Notes: generated by a model not told the origin, from the sequence alone. A DNA stretch of 64,000 bases from JACMLC01 sp963720235 (GCA_963720235.1 OY970389.1:5270001-5334000), one strand, 5' to 3'; shown: positions 1-9,144, counted from the stretch's first letter. Numbers and translations: made by a program.

Positions 1-278
1 CAGCCGCAGGCGTGCTGGTGGCGATTCGTATTCCGCGCATAGACCCTTTGATGGGCATCCTTGTCGGGCTCAAAGCTTTTGTCGCGGCTGTCTTGGGCGG
101 CATCGGAAATATACCGGGCGCAGTTCTTGGCGGTCTGCTCATCGGTCTGACGGAGACGATGGTGGTCGGCTATCTCTCTCCGACTTACAAGGACGCGGTC
201 GCTTTCGCTATCTTGATTTTAATCTTATTGTTCCGGCCCACAGGCTTGCTGGGTTCGGTCGCGCAGGAAAAAGTCTAA
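1..278 (+). CDS. livH: Branched-chain amino acid ABC transporter permease LivH, 3' part
   Basis: C-terminal part of an inner-membrane permease of the LivH family, which with LivM forms the channel of a high-affinity leucine/isoleucine/valine importer. The frame is open from the window edge, so the 5' end is missing. Visible are the conserved Leu-Lys-Ala-Phe / Gly-Gly-Ile-Gly-Asn segment that contacts the ATPase, and two hydrophobic helices ending with the family-typical Leu-Phe-Arg-Pro-Thr-Gly-Leu-Leu-Gly. It is followed by livM, livG and livF on the same strand, which supports the call. A periplasmic binding protein would be expected upstream, outside the window. The precise substrate is inferred from family only. 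Confidence 0.93.
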   Translation, partial: AAGVLVAIRIPRIDPLMGILVGLKAFVAAVLGGIGNIPGAVLGGLLIGLTETMVVGYLSPTYKDAVAFAILILILLFRPTGLLGSVAQEKV

Positions 279-280
279 AC

Positions 281-371
281 CAAAGGATGAAGGCGGAAGG
301 ATGAAGGATGAAGGAAAAGCTAAATCAGAATGTCTGATTTTTCATCCTTCATCCTTCATCCTTCATCCTTG
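281..371. repeat. Intergenic hairpin with GGATGAA-repeat arms
   Basis: The livH-livM gap is a long inverted repeat. The left arm is built from GGATGAA-type heptamers, the right arm from their complement (TTCATCC), and ATCAGA/TCTGAT closes the stem near the middle. The right arm runs to within a few bases of the livM start, leaving no room for a Shine-Dalgarno sequence. It belongs to the hairpin class also seen at 2236, 12314, 15564, 21362, 28525, 40128 and 62588. Confidence 0.85.
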
Positions 372-372
372 A

Positions 373-1449
373 ATGCTTATGCCACGCTTTGCGCGTAATC
401 TTCTCTTCGCACTTGTTGTCATCGCCGTGCTCTACGGTATCGACTATGTTCTGCTGAACGGGGTCGGAAGTTTCCAACTGACTCCTTATGTGGCGCGTGT
501 GGTGATGCTGGCGGGCGTGGCCGTCACACTCGCCGTCTCGCTCAATCTGATTAACGGCTACACCGGACAGTTCTCCATCGGCCACGCAGGCTTCATGGCC
601 GTCGGCGCGTATTCCTCTGCCTACTTCACTGTCTACTACGGCGAGCGCATGGCCGCAGCCCTCGGCGGCGGACTGCACGGAGCTTTTATAGAATTTTTCT
701 TAGCCACGATTATCGGCGCGCTCTTTGCAGCCATCGCAGGACTGGTGGTCGGCGTGCCTTCTCTCAAACTCAAGGGAGATTACTTGGCGATTGTCACGCT
801 CGGCTTCGGTCAGATTATTGTCGTCGTTTTGAATAACATCGAAGCTGTCGGAGCGGCGCGCGGATTTTCCGGCATTCCGATTGTCAAAAGCTTTTTCTGG
901 ATTGCGCTGGTCGCTGTGGCGACGATTGCGATTGTCTATAACATTGTCAACTCTGCCTTTGGCCGCGCGCTGATTTCGATACGCGAGGACGAACTCGCGG
1001 CGGAAGCGATGGGCGTTAATACGACGCGCTATAAAGTGATGGCCTTTGTCATCTCTTCTGCGATGGCAGGGGCTGCGGGAGTCCTCTTTGCACATTGCTT
1101 CGATGGCTATCTGAATCCGAAGTCTTTCGAGTTCTTAAAATCCTTCGAGATTCTGATTATGGTCATCCTCGGCGGATTGGGCTCCATCGTCGGCTCGATT
1201 ATCGGCGCGATTACTCTGACTGTCCTGCCGGAAGTTTTAAGAGAGTTCGCAGAGTACAGGATGGTTATCTATTCTCTGCTGCTTATCATCCTGATGATTA
1301 CGCGCCCGCAGGGATTGCTTGGCGGCATAGACCCGTTCAAAGGCTGGCGCGCGCGCCGCGCTGCGAAATCCAGAACGGAGGAAGAAGAGATTACAGCCGA
1401 AGATACGCGCCACGCTGTTTCCGTTGACAAGGAGGGAATCGAAAGATGA
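373..1449 (+). CDS. livM: Branched-chain amino acid ABC transporter permease LivM
   Basis: Second permease subunit of the branched-chain amino acid importer, 358 residues, usual for LivM. It has many hydrophobic segments, the Gly-Tyr-Thr-Gly-Gln-Phe-Ser-Ile-Gly-His-Ala signature of BPD_transp_2 permeases near residues 61-71, and the Gly-Gly-Leu-Gly-Ser ATPase-contact region followed by a Thr-Arg-Pro-Gln-Gly-Leu-Leu-Gly end. The tail after residue 325 is hydrophilic and acidic. The stop codon overlaps the livG start (ATGA), so translation is coupled. The start lies directly against a hairpin arm with no ribosome-binding site; ATG at 379 is an alternative. Confidence 0.95.
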   Translation: MLMPRFARNLLFALVVIAVLYGIDYVLLNGVGSFQLTPYVARVVMLAGVAVTLAVSLNLINGYTGQFSIGHAGFMAVGAYSSAYFTVYYGERMAAALGGGLHGAFIEFFLATIIGALFAAIAGLVVGVPSLKLKGDYLAIVTLGFGQIIVVVLNNIEAVGAARGFSGIPIVKSFFWIALVAVATIAIVYNIVNSAFGRALISIREDELAAEAMGVNTTRYKVMAFVISSAMAGAAGVLFAHCFDGYLNPKSFEFLKSFEILIMVILGGLGSIVGSIIGAITLTVLPEVLREFAEYRMVIYSLLLIILMITRPQGLLGGIDPFKGWRARRAAKSRTEEEEITAEDTRHAVSVDKEGIER

Positions 1450-2234
1450 GCGCGGCAATGGCAGCACAAAACAGTACTGCAATCTTAAGGACAGACAAGG
1501 CTACGATTCGTTTCGGCGGTCTCGTCGCCGTCAACGAATTGTGCATGGATGTGCAGCCGCAGGAAATCTACGGATTGATTGGCCCAAACGGCGCGGGCAA
1601 GACAACTGTCTTTAATCTCTTGACGGGAGTTTACGAGCCGACTTCCGGCGAAATATATTTTCAGGGCAAAGAGATTCACGGCCTGCGGCCATATCAAATC
1701 GCAGGGCGCGGCGTCTCGCGCACCTTCCAGAACATACGCCTCTTTAGCAGCATGTCCGTCCTCGAAAATGTGATGACGGCCTGCCACATGCACACGCGGC
1801 AAACTCTGCCGGATGCTATCTTAAGAACTCCGCGTTTCTTTGCAGACGAGCGCGAGCACAGAAAGTTTTGTCTTGACCTACTGAACATCTTCGACCTCGC
1901 GCGCTTTCAGGATGAGCGCGGGACGAGTCTTCCTTACGGCAGCCAGCGCAGGCTTGAGATTGTGCGCGCACTTGCCACGCGCCCGAAGCTTCTACTGCTT
2001 GACGAACCTGCTGCGGGGATGAATCCATCCGAGGCTGAAGATTTGATGTCGCTCATTAAGCAGATACGCGACCGCTTCCAACTCACAATCCTGCTCGTCG
2101 AGCACAACATGAAAGTTGTCATGGGCGTCTGCGAGCGCATACAGGTCGTGGACTACGGCAAGTCAATCGCGCTCGGCCTGCCGGAGCAAATCAAGAACGA
2201 CCCGAAGGTGATTGAAGCCTACTTAGGAGATTAA
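1446..2234 (+). CDS. livG: Branched-chain amino acid ABC transporter ATP-binding protein LivG
   Basis: Cytoplasmic ATPase subunit of the importer, 262 residues. Walker A is Gly-Pro-Asn-Gly-Ala-Gly-Lys-Thr, the signature loop is the LivG-type Leu-Pro-Tyr-Gly-Ser-Gln-Arg-Arg-Leu-Glu, and Walker B is Leu-Leu-Leu-Leu-Asp-Glu-Pro-Ala-Ala-Gly-Met-Asn, which separates LivG from LivF. A C-terminal BCA_ABC_TP_C extension ends in Glu-Ala-Tyr-Leu-Gly. The start overlaps the livM stop; the N-terminal dozen residues (Ser/Ala/Gln-rich) are not conserved, so a slightly later start is possible. Confidence 0.96.
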   Translation: MSAAMAAQNSTAILRTDKATIRFGGLVAVNELCMDVQPQEIYGLIGPNGAGKTTVFNLLTGVYEPTSGEIYFQGKEIHGLRPYQIAGRGVSRTFQNIRLFSSMSVLENVMTACHMHTRQTLPDAILRTPRFFADEREHRKFCLDLLNIFDLARFQDERGTSLPYGSQRRLEIVRALATRPKLLLLDEPAAGMNPSEAEDLMSLIKQIRDRFQLTILLVEHNMKVVMGVCERIQVVDYGKSIALGLPEQIKNDPKVIEAYLGD

Positions 2235-2235
2235 T

Positions 2236-2347
2236 TTTTGATTTTTGATTTGCGATTTTAGATTGGATAAGGACAAATCTTCGATTTGAAATCTAAAATG
2301 TTTCGGTTGCTTTTCAATCGCAAATCAAAAATCAAAAATCAAAAATT
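2236..2347. repeat. Intergenic hairpin with GATTTTT-repeat arms
   Basis: The livG-livF gap is a long imperfect inverted repeat: the left arm is a run of GATTTTT-like units, the right arm AAAAATC units, with inner pairings such as AGATT/AATCT and GCGATT/AATCGC. The right arm stops about five bases before livF, so there is again no normal Shine-Dalgarno sequence. Same architecture as the 281 element but a different repeat unit. Confidence 0.83.
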
Positions 2348-2352
2348 CCTTT

Positions 2353-3057
2353 ATGCTTACTTTAGAAAATGTTTCCGTCAACTACGGCGCGATTAAGGCT
2401 CTGACAGGCATCACGATGCATGTCGAGAAGGGCGAGGTCGTGACGCTCATCGGCGCGAACGGCGCGGGCAAGTCCACAACCTTGCGTACGATTACCGGGC
2501 TGCTCTCGCCTGAATCGGGTCGCGTCATTTATGAAGGACAGGACATCAGTGGCCGCGCGACGCACAAGCTGGTCGCGCAGGGCATCTCTATGTCGCCGGA
2601 GGGGCGCGGCGTCTTTGCCAATCTGACGGTGCGCGAAAATTTGCAGATGGGAGCTTACCTGCAAAAAAATAAAGCTCAGGTCAATTCCGATATGCAGCGA
2701 GTCTTTGAGATGTTTCCGCGACTCAAAGAGCGCGAGGCGCAGAACGCCGGGACGCTTTCGGGCGGCGAGCAGCAGATGCTTGCGATGGGACGCGCGTTGA
2801 TGTCGCGCCCGCGCCTGCTCCTTCTTGACGAGCCATCTTTGGGACTCGCGCCGCTTGTCGTCCACACAATCTTTGAAGCCATCGAAGAGATTAGGAGCAA
2901 GGGGACAACCATCCTCCTTGTCGAACAGAACGCGCACGCCGCGCTCGGACATTCAGACCGCGCCTACGTGCTTGAGACAGGCAACATCGTCATGGAAGGC
3001 CCGTCCAAAGAACTCGCCGCAGACCCGCGCATCAAGGAAGCTTACCTCGGAGAGTGA
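2353..3057 (+). CDS. livF: Branched-chain amino acid ABC transporter ATP-binding protein LivF
   Basis: Second cytoplasmic ATPase of the importer, 234 residues, the usual LivF length. Walker A is Gly-Ala-Asn-Gly-Ala-Gly-Lys-Ser-Thr, the signature is Leu-Ser-Gly-Gly-Glu-Gln-Gln-Met-Leu-Ala, and Walker B is Leu-Leu-Leu-Asp-Glu-Pro-Ser-Leu-Gly-Leu-Ala-Pro, all typical of LivF. It pairs with LivG under the LivH/LivM channel. Last gene of the operon; a stem-loop follows 30 bp downstream. The start sits against the GATTTTT hairpin. Confidence 0.96.
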   Translation: MLTLENVSVNYGAIKALTGITMHVEKGEVVTLIGANGAGKSTTLRTITGLLSPESGRVIYEGQDISGRATHKLVAQGISMSPEGRGVFANLTVRENLQMGAYLQKNKAQVNSDMQRVFEMFPRLKEREAQNAGTLSGGEQQMLAMGRALMSRPRLLLLDEPSLGLAPLVVHTIFEAIEEIRSKGTTILLVEQNAHAALGHSDRAYVLETGNIVMEGPSKELAADPRIKEAYLGE

Positions 3058-3087
3058 GATTTCACGTTAAATTAAGCCATCCATCTG

Positions 3088-3119
3088 GCCCGGAAAATGT
3101 CGCTTTTCCGGGCTAATAT
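3088..3119 (+). terminator. Stem-loop after livF
   Basis: Perfect 10-bp stem GCCCGGAAAA/TTTTCCGGGC with a six-base loop, followed by an AT-rich but not purely T tail. Position 30 bp after the livF stop fits transcription termination of the liv operon. Confidence 0.7.
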
Positions 3120-3120
3120 T

Positions 3121-3153
3121 TGTGGGCCAAACTGTGGGCCAATCTGTGGGCCA
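3121..3153. repeat. Three direct repeats TGTGGGCCA with 12-bp period
   Basis: TGTGGGCCA occurs three times with starts exactly 12 bp apart, just after the liv terminator. Two similar units (TGTGTGCCA, 11-bp step) follow tRNA-Thr at 44805. Function unknown; spaced repeats like these can be recombinase arm sites or protein operators, but no recombinase gene is adjacent. Confidence 0.7.
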
Positions 3154-3194
3154 AAAAAATTAACATCGCTTGCAACATTTCTGGCGGATAAGTG

Positions 3195-3224
3195 TTGACC
3201 TCAGCGATATTTCAAAGGTAGATT
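3195..3224 (+). promoter_or_regulatory. Candidate sigma-70 promoter for the adhesin gene
   Basis: TTGACC, an 18-bp spacer and TAGATT. It would start transcription near 3231 and leave a leader of about 130 nt before the ATG at 3364. Called from sequence match only. Confidence 0.4.
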
Positions 3225-3363
3225 GTCACGCGCAATTTGGAATTTTAGTCGGCTAGCCTACCGAAGCTCGATTCTTTTTCGGCTCTTCTTTGCTGGCCCT
3301 CCACTTAAATCCCCCGCGCTGCGGCTCCCCGCCGCAACGCTTTGCCTGGAAGGAGTTCCACCC

Positions 3364-6300
3364 ATGCCTTACGTTCCGACACGTAAAAGATTCTCTAAAT
3401 CTGTCTGGAAAATTATTACAAAGCAAAAATCAATGATGAGAAGAACGCTGGCTTTGATTGCAGTCGGGGCATTGCTTTCGCCCATGCTGTCACTCACTGC
3501 GCTTTCCAGAAATTTAACTTCGCCTATCAACAAAGCAAGTCGCGCTTCATCCGCCGGGAAGGTTGCGAACACCAGCGCAAGCCCGCTCGTGCCGATGATT
3601 ACTGCGACTAAAACAGACGCGCTGTTAGTTGATAACGACTCGGATAACAACGCCGATACAGGCGACACGCTCAAATACACTGTCACCATCACTAATAACG
3701 GAAGCACGGATGCCACAGGCGTGATGTTCAATGACACGCTCGACCCGAACACGACGCTCGTGCCGGGCTCTATCACGACCACGCCCATCGCCGTCAACGA
3801 CACCTACGCGGCGAGCGGCAATATTCAAATCAGCATCAACGCTGCCAACGGCGTACTCGCCAACGACAGCGACCCGGACGGCAACACTCTGACGGCGAGC
3901 GCGGGCGCGACCTCCGCTAACGGCGGCAACGTCACGATGAACGCGGACGGCAGCTTTACATACAACCCGCCGCCGGGATTTGAAGGCACAGACACTTTCA
4001 CTTACAGCATAACTGACGGAACGACGCCGGACACTGCGACCGTCACCATCAACGTGAGCGGCATGATCTGGTTTGTGGACAACACTGCTGCTGCGGGCGG
4101 CGATGGTCGTCTGACCTCTCCGTATAATTGTCTGGTCGGAGCGGGCTGCTTTGACCCGTCTGCGCCGGATGGCCCTGGCGACAACATTTTTCTTTACAGC
4201 GGCAGCGGCAGCTACAACGGCGGCCTGACCTTGCTCGCCAATCAGAAGTTGATTGGACAGGGAGCGGGCAACACACTCGCGGCCATCGTCGGCTTCACAC
4301 CGCCCGCAGGCAGTTCGGCCTTGCCAGCGACTGGCGGCACAAGCCCGCTTATCGTGAGCGGCACGAACGGCGTCAATCTTGGCACAAACAATGTGCTGCG
4401 CGGATTCGACATCGGCAACACTGGCGGGACGGACATCTTCGGCAACAGCTTCGGTCTGTTGACAGTGCGCGAGGTCAACCTGAGCGGAACCGGGCAGGCT
4501 CTGAATCTCAGCACAGGCACGCTCAATGCCTTGTTCGGCAGCGTCGCTTCAAACAATAGCAGCTCGACTGGCATCAGTCTCATTTCGGTGGGCGGCACGC
4601 TCGTCAGCGGCCCGACCAGCATTCAGAATCCGTCAGCCGCAGGCATCTCTGTTTCAATCGCCACAGCCTCTTTGAACTTCGGCAACACAACCGTCAATGG
4701 CTCTGGCGGCACAGGCGTCTTCCTGCAAAGCAACACAGGCAACATAGCCTTTGGCGACTTGAGCATCTTGCCTGACGCAGGCCAGCGAGCATTTCTCGCA
4801 AACCTCAATTCCGCAGGAACTATCTCTTCGACGAGCGGCGGCATCAGCTCAAGCGGCGTTCCCGCAGTTGAAGTCAACGGCACAAACGCTCTCAATCGCA
4901 CAAATCTGAACATGACTCTGACGAGCGTTTCCGCGAGTGCAGGCACAAACGGTCTCGTGCTCAATAACACGAGCGGCGGGTTCAGTGTCACGGGCGACGG
5001 CTCGAATACAGCCAACGGCTCCGGCGGCACGATTTCCGGCATGCTCGCAGACGGCATTCTGCTGACGAACGCGACGAACGTCTCGCTCACGGGCATGAAT
5101 ATTCAGAACAACCAGAACAACGGCATCAGCGGCACAGAGGTCGACGGTTTTGTTCTGGACGACAGCAACGTGACGAACAACACGAACGCCGTCGGCGAAG
5201 CCGGGCTACGCTTTTCAAACCTGACAGGCACGCTCATCGCAGGCACGAATCCGACGCGCATCGAGAACACGACCGTCAGTGGCTCGACAGAACATAACGT
5301 CGTGATACTCAACACGAGCGGCACGCTGGCAGACCTGCTGGTCAAGAACAGCACGTTCAAAGACCCAAGCGTCGCGCTCGGCGCAGACGGTTTTAATATC
5401 GAGACGCGCAACAATGCTTCCGCGACCTTGAGGCTCGAAGGCAATACCTTCCAGAACAATCCGACACAGGGATTTCAAGGCGTCGCCATTGACAACTCGT
5501 TCTTGAAAGTCACGGCCACAGCCGGGAACACCTTCAACGCGAACGGCGAAGGCATCGTTCTTTCGAACAACGCGACAGCCGACGTGACCTTCAACATTGA
5601 TGGCAACACGTTCACCAATCACAGCCTCAATGGTATCGCTGTTGTTACAGGCTCAGGGGCAACGGCGAGCGCGCTCTATACAGGAAAGGTGACGAATAAC
5701 ACTATCAACGGCGTGGTCGGCGGCGATGGAGTCGTAGCCATCATCAGCGGCAACGCCACCGGCGTGCTTGAGGTCAGCAACAACACTATCAGCAACATCG
5801 GTACAAGAGGTATTTTCGTCACGGTCGGAGAGGTAGCCGCACATACGGCCACGCTTGAATCGACCATCACAGGCAACAACATCAGCGCGGTTGGCGTCAA
5901 CGGCATCCTCGTGCAATCGCGTTTCGGCACCAACCTCTGCTCGCAGATTTCAGGCAACACTTCCACCGCAGGCGGCTCTACTGCGATTCGTGTGCGCCAG
6001 CGTGATGCTTCAACCTTCCGCCTGCCGGGATTTCTTGGCCCATTCAACAGCACGGTGGCAGTGGATGCTTTCGTGCAAGCAAATAATCCCGGTGCAGCTT
6101 CTGTCAGTTCGACTATCACCACAGCCTTCTCAGGCGGCGCGGCCTGCGCTTCGCCGGTCGTGATGCGTCAAGCTGCTCCGGCGCAAAGACAATACTTTGC
6201 CAGAGAGACAAGCAAAGCCGCACAGCGCAAAGCCGCGACAGTTTCTCGCACGAGCAAGTCGAAGAGCGACTCGCAGCTTTCAGCCATGAAGGCGCACGCG

Positions 6301-8391
6301 GACTCTCAGGCGAAGAACGCAAACGCGAAGTCTTCGACTGCGCCGCGCATCAAGAGCATGCCTCTTTCGAGCAGCGTCAATCTCAACATCGGCACGCTGC
6401 CCGCTGGCAAGAGCATCACCATCACCTTCAACGCAACCATCAACAACTCTGTGCCTCCCGGCACGACGCAGGTCTCCAATCAAGGCACAGTCTCAGGGAG
6501 CAATTTTGCGAATGTTCTGACAGACGACCCGGATGTAGGGGGCGCGGCAGACCCGACGGTGACGCCGATTCAGGCCCAAACTCCGCCGGACATCACTTGT
6601 CCCGCGCCGATTACGGAAGCCGCGCCTTCCGGCTCTTGCTCCAAGTCTGTCTCCTTCAATGTGACGGCGACGGGTTCTCCGGCTCCGACCGTTGATTGCA
6701 AGATTGGCTCGACCTCTATCACTTCGCCGCATACTTTCCCGGTCGGCACGACCACTGTGACCTGCACTGCATCGAACGGCGTTCCGCCTGACGATTCATG
6801 CTCGTTCACAGTGACCATCACAGACCCGGATGCGCCTGTCATTACAGTCAACGGCGACAATCCGATGACGGTCGAATGCGGCACAACCTTTACAGACCCC
6901 GGCGCGACAGCCAACGACCTGTGCGCTGGCCCGGTTACGGTCAATGCTTCCGGCACGGTTGACGCAAACAACCCCGGAACCTACACCATCACTTACACAG
7001 CCACAGATGGCACGAACACAGCGACTGCGACCCGCACGGTCTATGTCGTGGACACGACTGCTCCTGTCATCACTGTGAACGGAGCGAATCCCATGACGGT
7101 TGAATGTGGCACAACCTTTACAGACCCCGGAGCCACAGCGACCGATTCATGCGAGGGAACTGTGCCGGTCAATTCTTCCGGCACGGTTGACACAAGCACG
7201 CCGGGAACTTACACCATCACGTACACAGCTACGGACGGCACGAACACAGCGACTGCCACACGGACTGTCAACGTCGTGGATACAACCGCTCCTGTCATTA
7301 CAGTCAACGCCCCGAATCCGATGACTGTCGAATGTCACACGAGCTTTACAGACCCCGGAGCAACCGCGACGGATTCATGTCAGGGAACTGTTGCTGTCAC
7401 TTCGACGAACAACGTCAACGTGAATGTGCCGGGCAGTTACACTGTCAACTACAGTGCAACAGATAGCGCGGGCAACACTGCGACTGCGACACGGACTGTG
7501 AATGTCGTGGATACCATCGCTCCCACCTTGACGCTGAATGGCGCGAACCCGATGACGGTCGAATGCCATACCAGCTTCACAGACCCCGGCGCGACGGCTT
7601 CAGACTCGTGCGCGGGAGATTTGACAGGCTCAATCGTTGTCACCGGCAGCGTTAATCCAAACGTCGTCGGCACGTACACACTGACCTACACAGTCAGCGA
7701 CGGCTATAACTCTGCGAGCGCGTCACGCACGGTCAATGTCGTGGACACCATCGCTCCTGTCATCACCGTCAACGGCGCAAACCCGATGATTGTCGAATGT
7801 CACACGACCTTTACAGACCCCGGAGCGACCGCGACGGATTCCTGCGCGGGCAATGTTCCGGTCAGTTCGTCAAGCAACGTTAATCCGAATGTGCCTGGCA
7901 CGTACACCATCACCTATACGGCGACGGATGGCTACAATACTTCCAACGCCACACGGACAGTGATAGTGGTTGACACGGGTCTTCCGGTCATCAATCTCAA
8001 CGGTCAGTCGGTTACACTCTGGCCGCCGAATCACCAGTATGTCACGGTCAATCTCACGCAGTTTGTCGTTAGTGCATCAGACGGCTGCGATGGCACGATT
8101 GACATCAACGACGTGGTCATCTTCAAGGTGACAAGCGATGAGCCGGAAAATGGCGGAGGCGATGGCAATACTTTGAACGACATCGTGATTGCCGCTAATT
8201 GCAAGTCAGTGCAGCTCAGGTCTGAGCGGCAGGGAAGCGGTAACGGCAGAGTCTATACGATTCACTTCCGCGTCACGGACGCGCAAGGAAACGTAGCGAC
8301 AGCCACCGCGAAGGTCAAAGTTCCGAAGAGTCAGGGCAATAACGGCGGGGCTGTGGAGGATGCGCCGCAGTACACCGAAACTTGCCCGTAA
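3364..8391 (+). CDS. Giant secreted adhesin-like protein: VCBS/cadherin-like, beta-helix, HYR and five DUF5011 repeats
   Basis: 1675 residues. The ATG at 3364 is chosen because GGAAGGAG lies just upstream; the frame is open further 5'. An extended basic N-terminus precedes a hydrophobic signal segment (about residues 24-45). Next come a DUF11-like start (about 70-135), a cadherin-like domain with Leu-Ala-Asn-Asp-Ser-Asp-Pro-Asp-Gly (about 140-230) and a long Gly/Asn/Ser/Thr-rich parallel beta-helix (about 240-930). A Lys/Arg/Ser/Ala-rich linker (about 935-1000), a second DUF11-like part, an HYR domain (about 1075-1155) and five DUF5011 Ig-like repeats of about 77 residues follow; each repeat has a Val-Glu-Cys and a second Cys. 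The end carries a Leu-Trp-Pro-Pro-Asn-His module. No LPXTG or autotransporter barrel is seen. Probably exported and surface-associated; ligand unknown. Confidence 0.85.
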   Translation: MPYVPTRKRFSKSVWKIITKQKSMMRRTLALIAVGALLSPMLSLTALSRNLTSPINKASRASSAGKVANTSASPLVPMITATKTDALLVDNDSDNNADTGDTLKYTVTITNNGSTDATGVMFNDTLDPNTTLVPGSITTTPIAVNDTYAASGNIQISINAANGVLANDSDPDGNTLTASAGATSANGGNVTMNADGSFTYNPPPGFEGTDTFTYSITDGTTPDTATVTINVSGMIWFVDNTAAAGGDGRLTSPYNCLVGAGCFDPSAPDGPGDNIFLYSGSGSYNGGLTLLANQKLIGQGAGNTLAAIVGFTPPAGSSALPATGGTSPLIVSGTNGVNLGTNNVLRGFDIGNTGGTDIFGNSFGLLTVREVNLSGTGQALNLSTGTLNALFGSVASNNSSSTGISLISVGGTLVSGPTSIQNPSAAGISVSIATASLNFGNTTVNGSGGTGVFLQSNTGNIAFGDLSILPDAGQRAFLANLNSAGTISSTSGGISSSGVPAVEVNGTNALNRTNLNMTLTSVSASAGTNGLVLNNTSGGFSVTGDGSNTANGSGGTISGMLADGILLTNATNVSLTGMNIQNNQNNGISGTEVDGFVLDDSNVTNNTNAVGEAGLRFSNLTGTLIAGTNPTRIENTTVSGSTEHNVVILNTSGTLADLLVKNSTFKDPSVALGADGFNIETRNNASATLRLEGNTFQNNPTQGFQGVAIDNSFLKVTATAGNTFNANGEGIVLSNNATADVTFNIDGNTFTNHSLNGIAVVTGSGATASALYTGKVTNNTINGVVGGDGVVAIISGNATGVLEVSNNTISNIGTRGIFVTVGEVAAHTATLESTITGNNISAVGVNGILVQSRFGTNLCSQISGNTSTAGGSTAIRVRQRDASTFRLPGFLGPFNSTVAVDAFVQANNPGAASVSSTITTAFSGGAACASPVVMRQAAPAQRQYFARETSKAAQRKAATVSRTSKSKSDSQLSAMKAHADSQAKNANAKSSTAPRIKSMPLSSSVNLNIGTLPAGKSITITFNATINNSVPPGTTQVSNQGTVSGSNFANVLTDDPDVGGAADPTVTPIQAQTPPDITCPAPITEAAPSGSCSKSVSFNVTATGSPAPTVDCKIGSTSITSPHTFPVGTTTVTCTASNGVPPDDSCSFTVTITDPDAPVITVNGDNPMTVECGTTFTDPGATANDLCAGPVTVNASGTVDANNPGTYTITYTATDGTNTATATRTVYVVDTTAPVITVNGANPMTVECGTTFTDPGATATDSCEGTVPVNSSGTVDTSTPGTYTITYTATDGTNTATATRTVNVVDTTAPVITVNAPNPMTVECHTSFTDPGATATDSCQGTVAVTSTNNVNVNVPGSYTVNYSATDSAGNTATATRTVNVVDTIAPTLTLNGANPMTVECHTSFTDPGATASDSCAGDLTGSIVVTGSVNPNVVGTYTLTYTVSDGYNSASASRTVNVVDTIAPVITVNGANPMIVECHTTFTDPGATATDSCAGNVPVSSSSNVNPNVPGTYTITYTATDGYNTSNATRTVIVVDTGLPVINLNGQSVTLWPPNHQYVTVNLTQFVVSASDGCDGTIDINDVVIFKVTSDEPENGGGDGNTLNDIVIAANCKSVQLRSERQGSGNGRVYTIHFRVTDAQGNVATATAKVKVPKSQGNNGGAVEDAPQYTETCP

Positions 8392-8662
8392 TCGCTTCGG
8401 ACTTCATGCAATAGAAGTCAGCGACGGACGCGGCCCTGATGGTTGCCGCTCCAAAAACGCAAATGACCTGCAATCTCTCAAGGTCGCGTCCGCGCACTTC
8501 CATTGTTTGGGTGAAAGTGGTAACATCCCGCCGCTCTTTGGCACAGAGCACACTGCCGGATGGAATTTCACCTGATCTAATTTATCGAACCGCGACGGAT
8601 GCCTTGCTGCACCGCCAGCCAATTAAAAATTTCTCGCACTTAAGAAAGAGGAGATTCGAAAC

Positions 8663-9049
8663 ATGAAAAACTTCACTGCTCAAACAAAACGTATCGCCAG
8701 TTCCCTGGTCGTGTTAGTAGCTTTGCTCTGTGCTCTCGTCGTCCTGCCGATGCTCTCGCAAGCGTCTGCTGACGGAAATTCCATCACTGTCACAAATAAT
8801 TCGAGCCGGAATATTACGCACATCTATCTGGCCGCGCCGCAGAGAGAAGACTGGGGGCCGGATCAGCTTAATGACACGACCCTTGCTCCGGGCCAGTCTT
8901 TCACCATCAGCAATGTCTCGTGCATTGATTCGGAAACCAGAGTCATCGGCGAAGACCAGGATGGCTGCTTTGTTTCAACCATCGTTGCATGTCAGACGAA
9001 TGCTGCGTGGAGCATCACGAACGAGGCTGTCCCGAACTGCGGGAATTAG
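8663..9049 (+). CDS. Small secreted protein of unknown function
   Basis: 128 residues with a clear signal peptide (basic start, hydrophobic core to about residue 36, Ala-Ser-Ala-type cleavage site). The mature part, about 90 residues, looks beta-rich: Asn-Asn-Ser-Ser-Arg-Asn-Ile, then Trp-Gly-Pro-Asp-Gln-Leu, Leu-Ala-Pro-Gly-Gln-Ser-Phe and four cysteines in the second half that could form two disulfides. AAGAGGAG precedes the ATG at good spacing. It lies 271 bp after the adhesin gene, too far for obvious coupling. I do not recognise a characterised family. Confidence 0.8.
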   Translation: MKNFTAQTKRIASSLVVLVALLCALVVLPMLSQASADGNSITVTNNSSRNITHIYLAAPQREDWGPDQLNDTTLAPGQSFTISNVSCIDSETRVIGEDQDGCFVSTIVACQTNAAWSITNEAVPNCGN

Positions 9050-9089
9050 AACTGAAACTTTTTAGTTGGACACCAGCATTACCCGATAA

Positions 9090-9144
9090 AAAACATCGGG
9101 CTGAGAAGAATTGTAATCTTTCTCAGCCCGATGTTTTGTTTTTG
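9090..9144. terminator. Bidirectional terminator between convergent genes
   Basis: Perfect 18-bp stem from AAAACATCGGGCTGAGAA to its complement ending at 9137, loop of 12 bases, A-rich on the left and T-rich on the right. It sits between a plus-strand gene ending at 9049 and a minus-strand gene ending at 9159, so it can serve both. Confidence 0.88.

Noticed and set aside
2362..2952. Long minus-strand open frame of 196 codons inside livF
   Set aside because: Exact antisense of a conserved ATPase gene, with no ribosome-binding site; a consequence of codon bias. The same holds for open frames opposite the adhesin, argC, argF', uvrA and czcB.
6829..7985. Tandem DNA repeats of about 230 bp that could suggest a CRISPR or satellite array
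   Set aside because: They are in frame and encode five DUF5011 domains of the adhesin; the unit is far longer than a CRISPR repeat and has no spacers.
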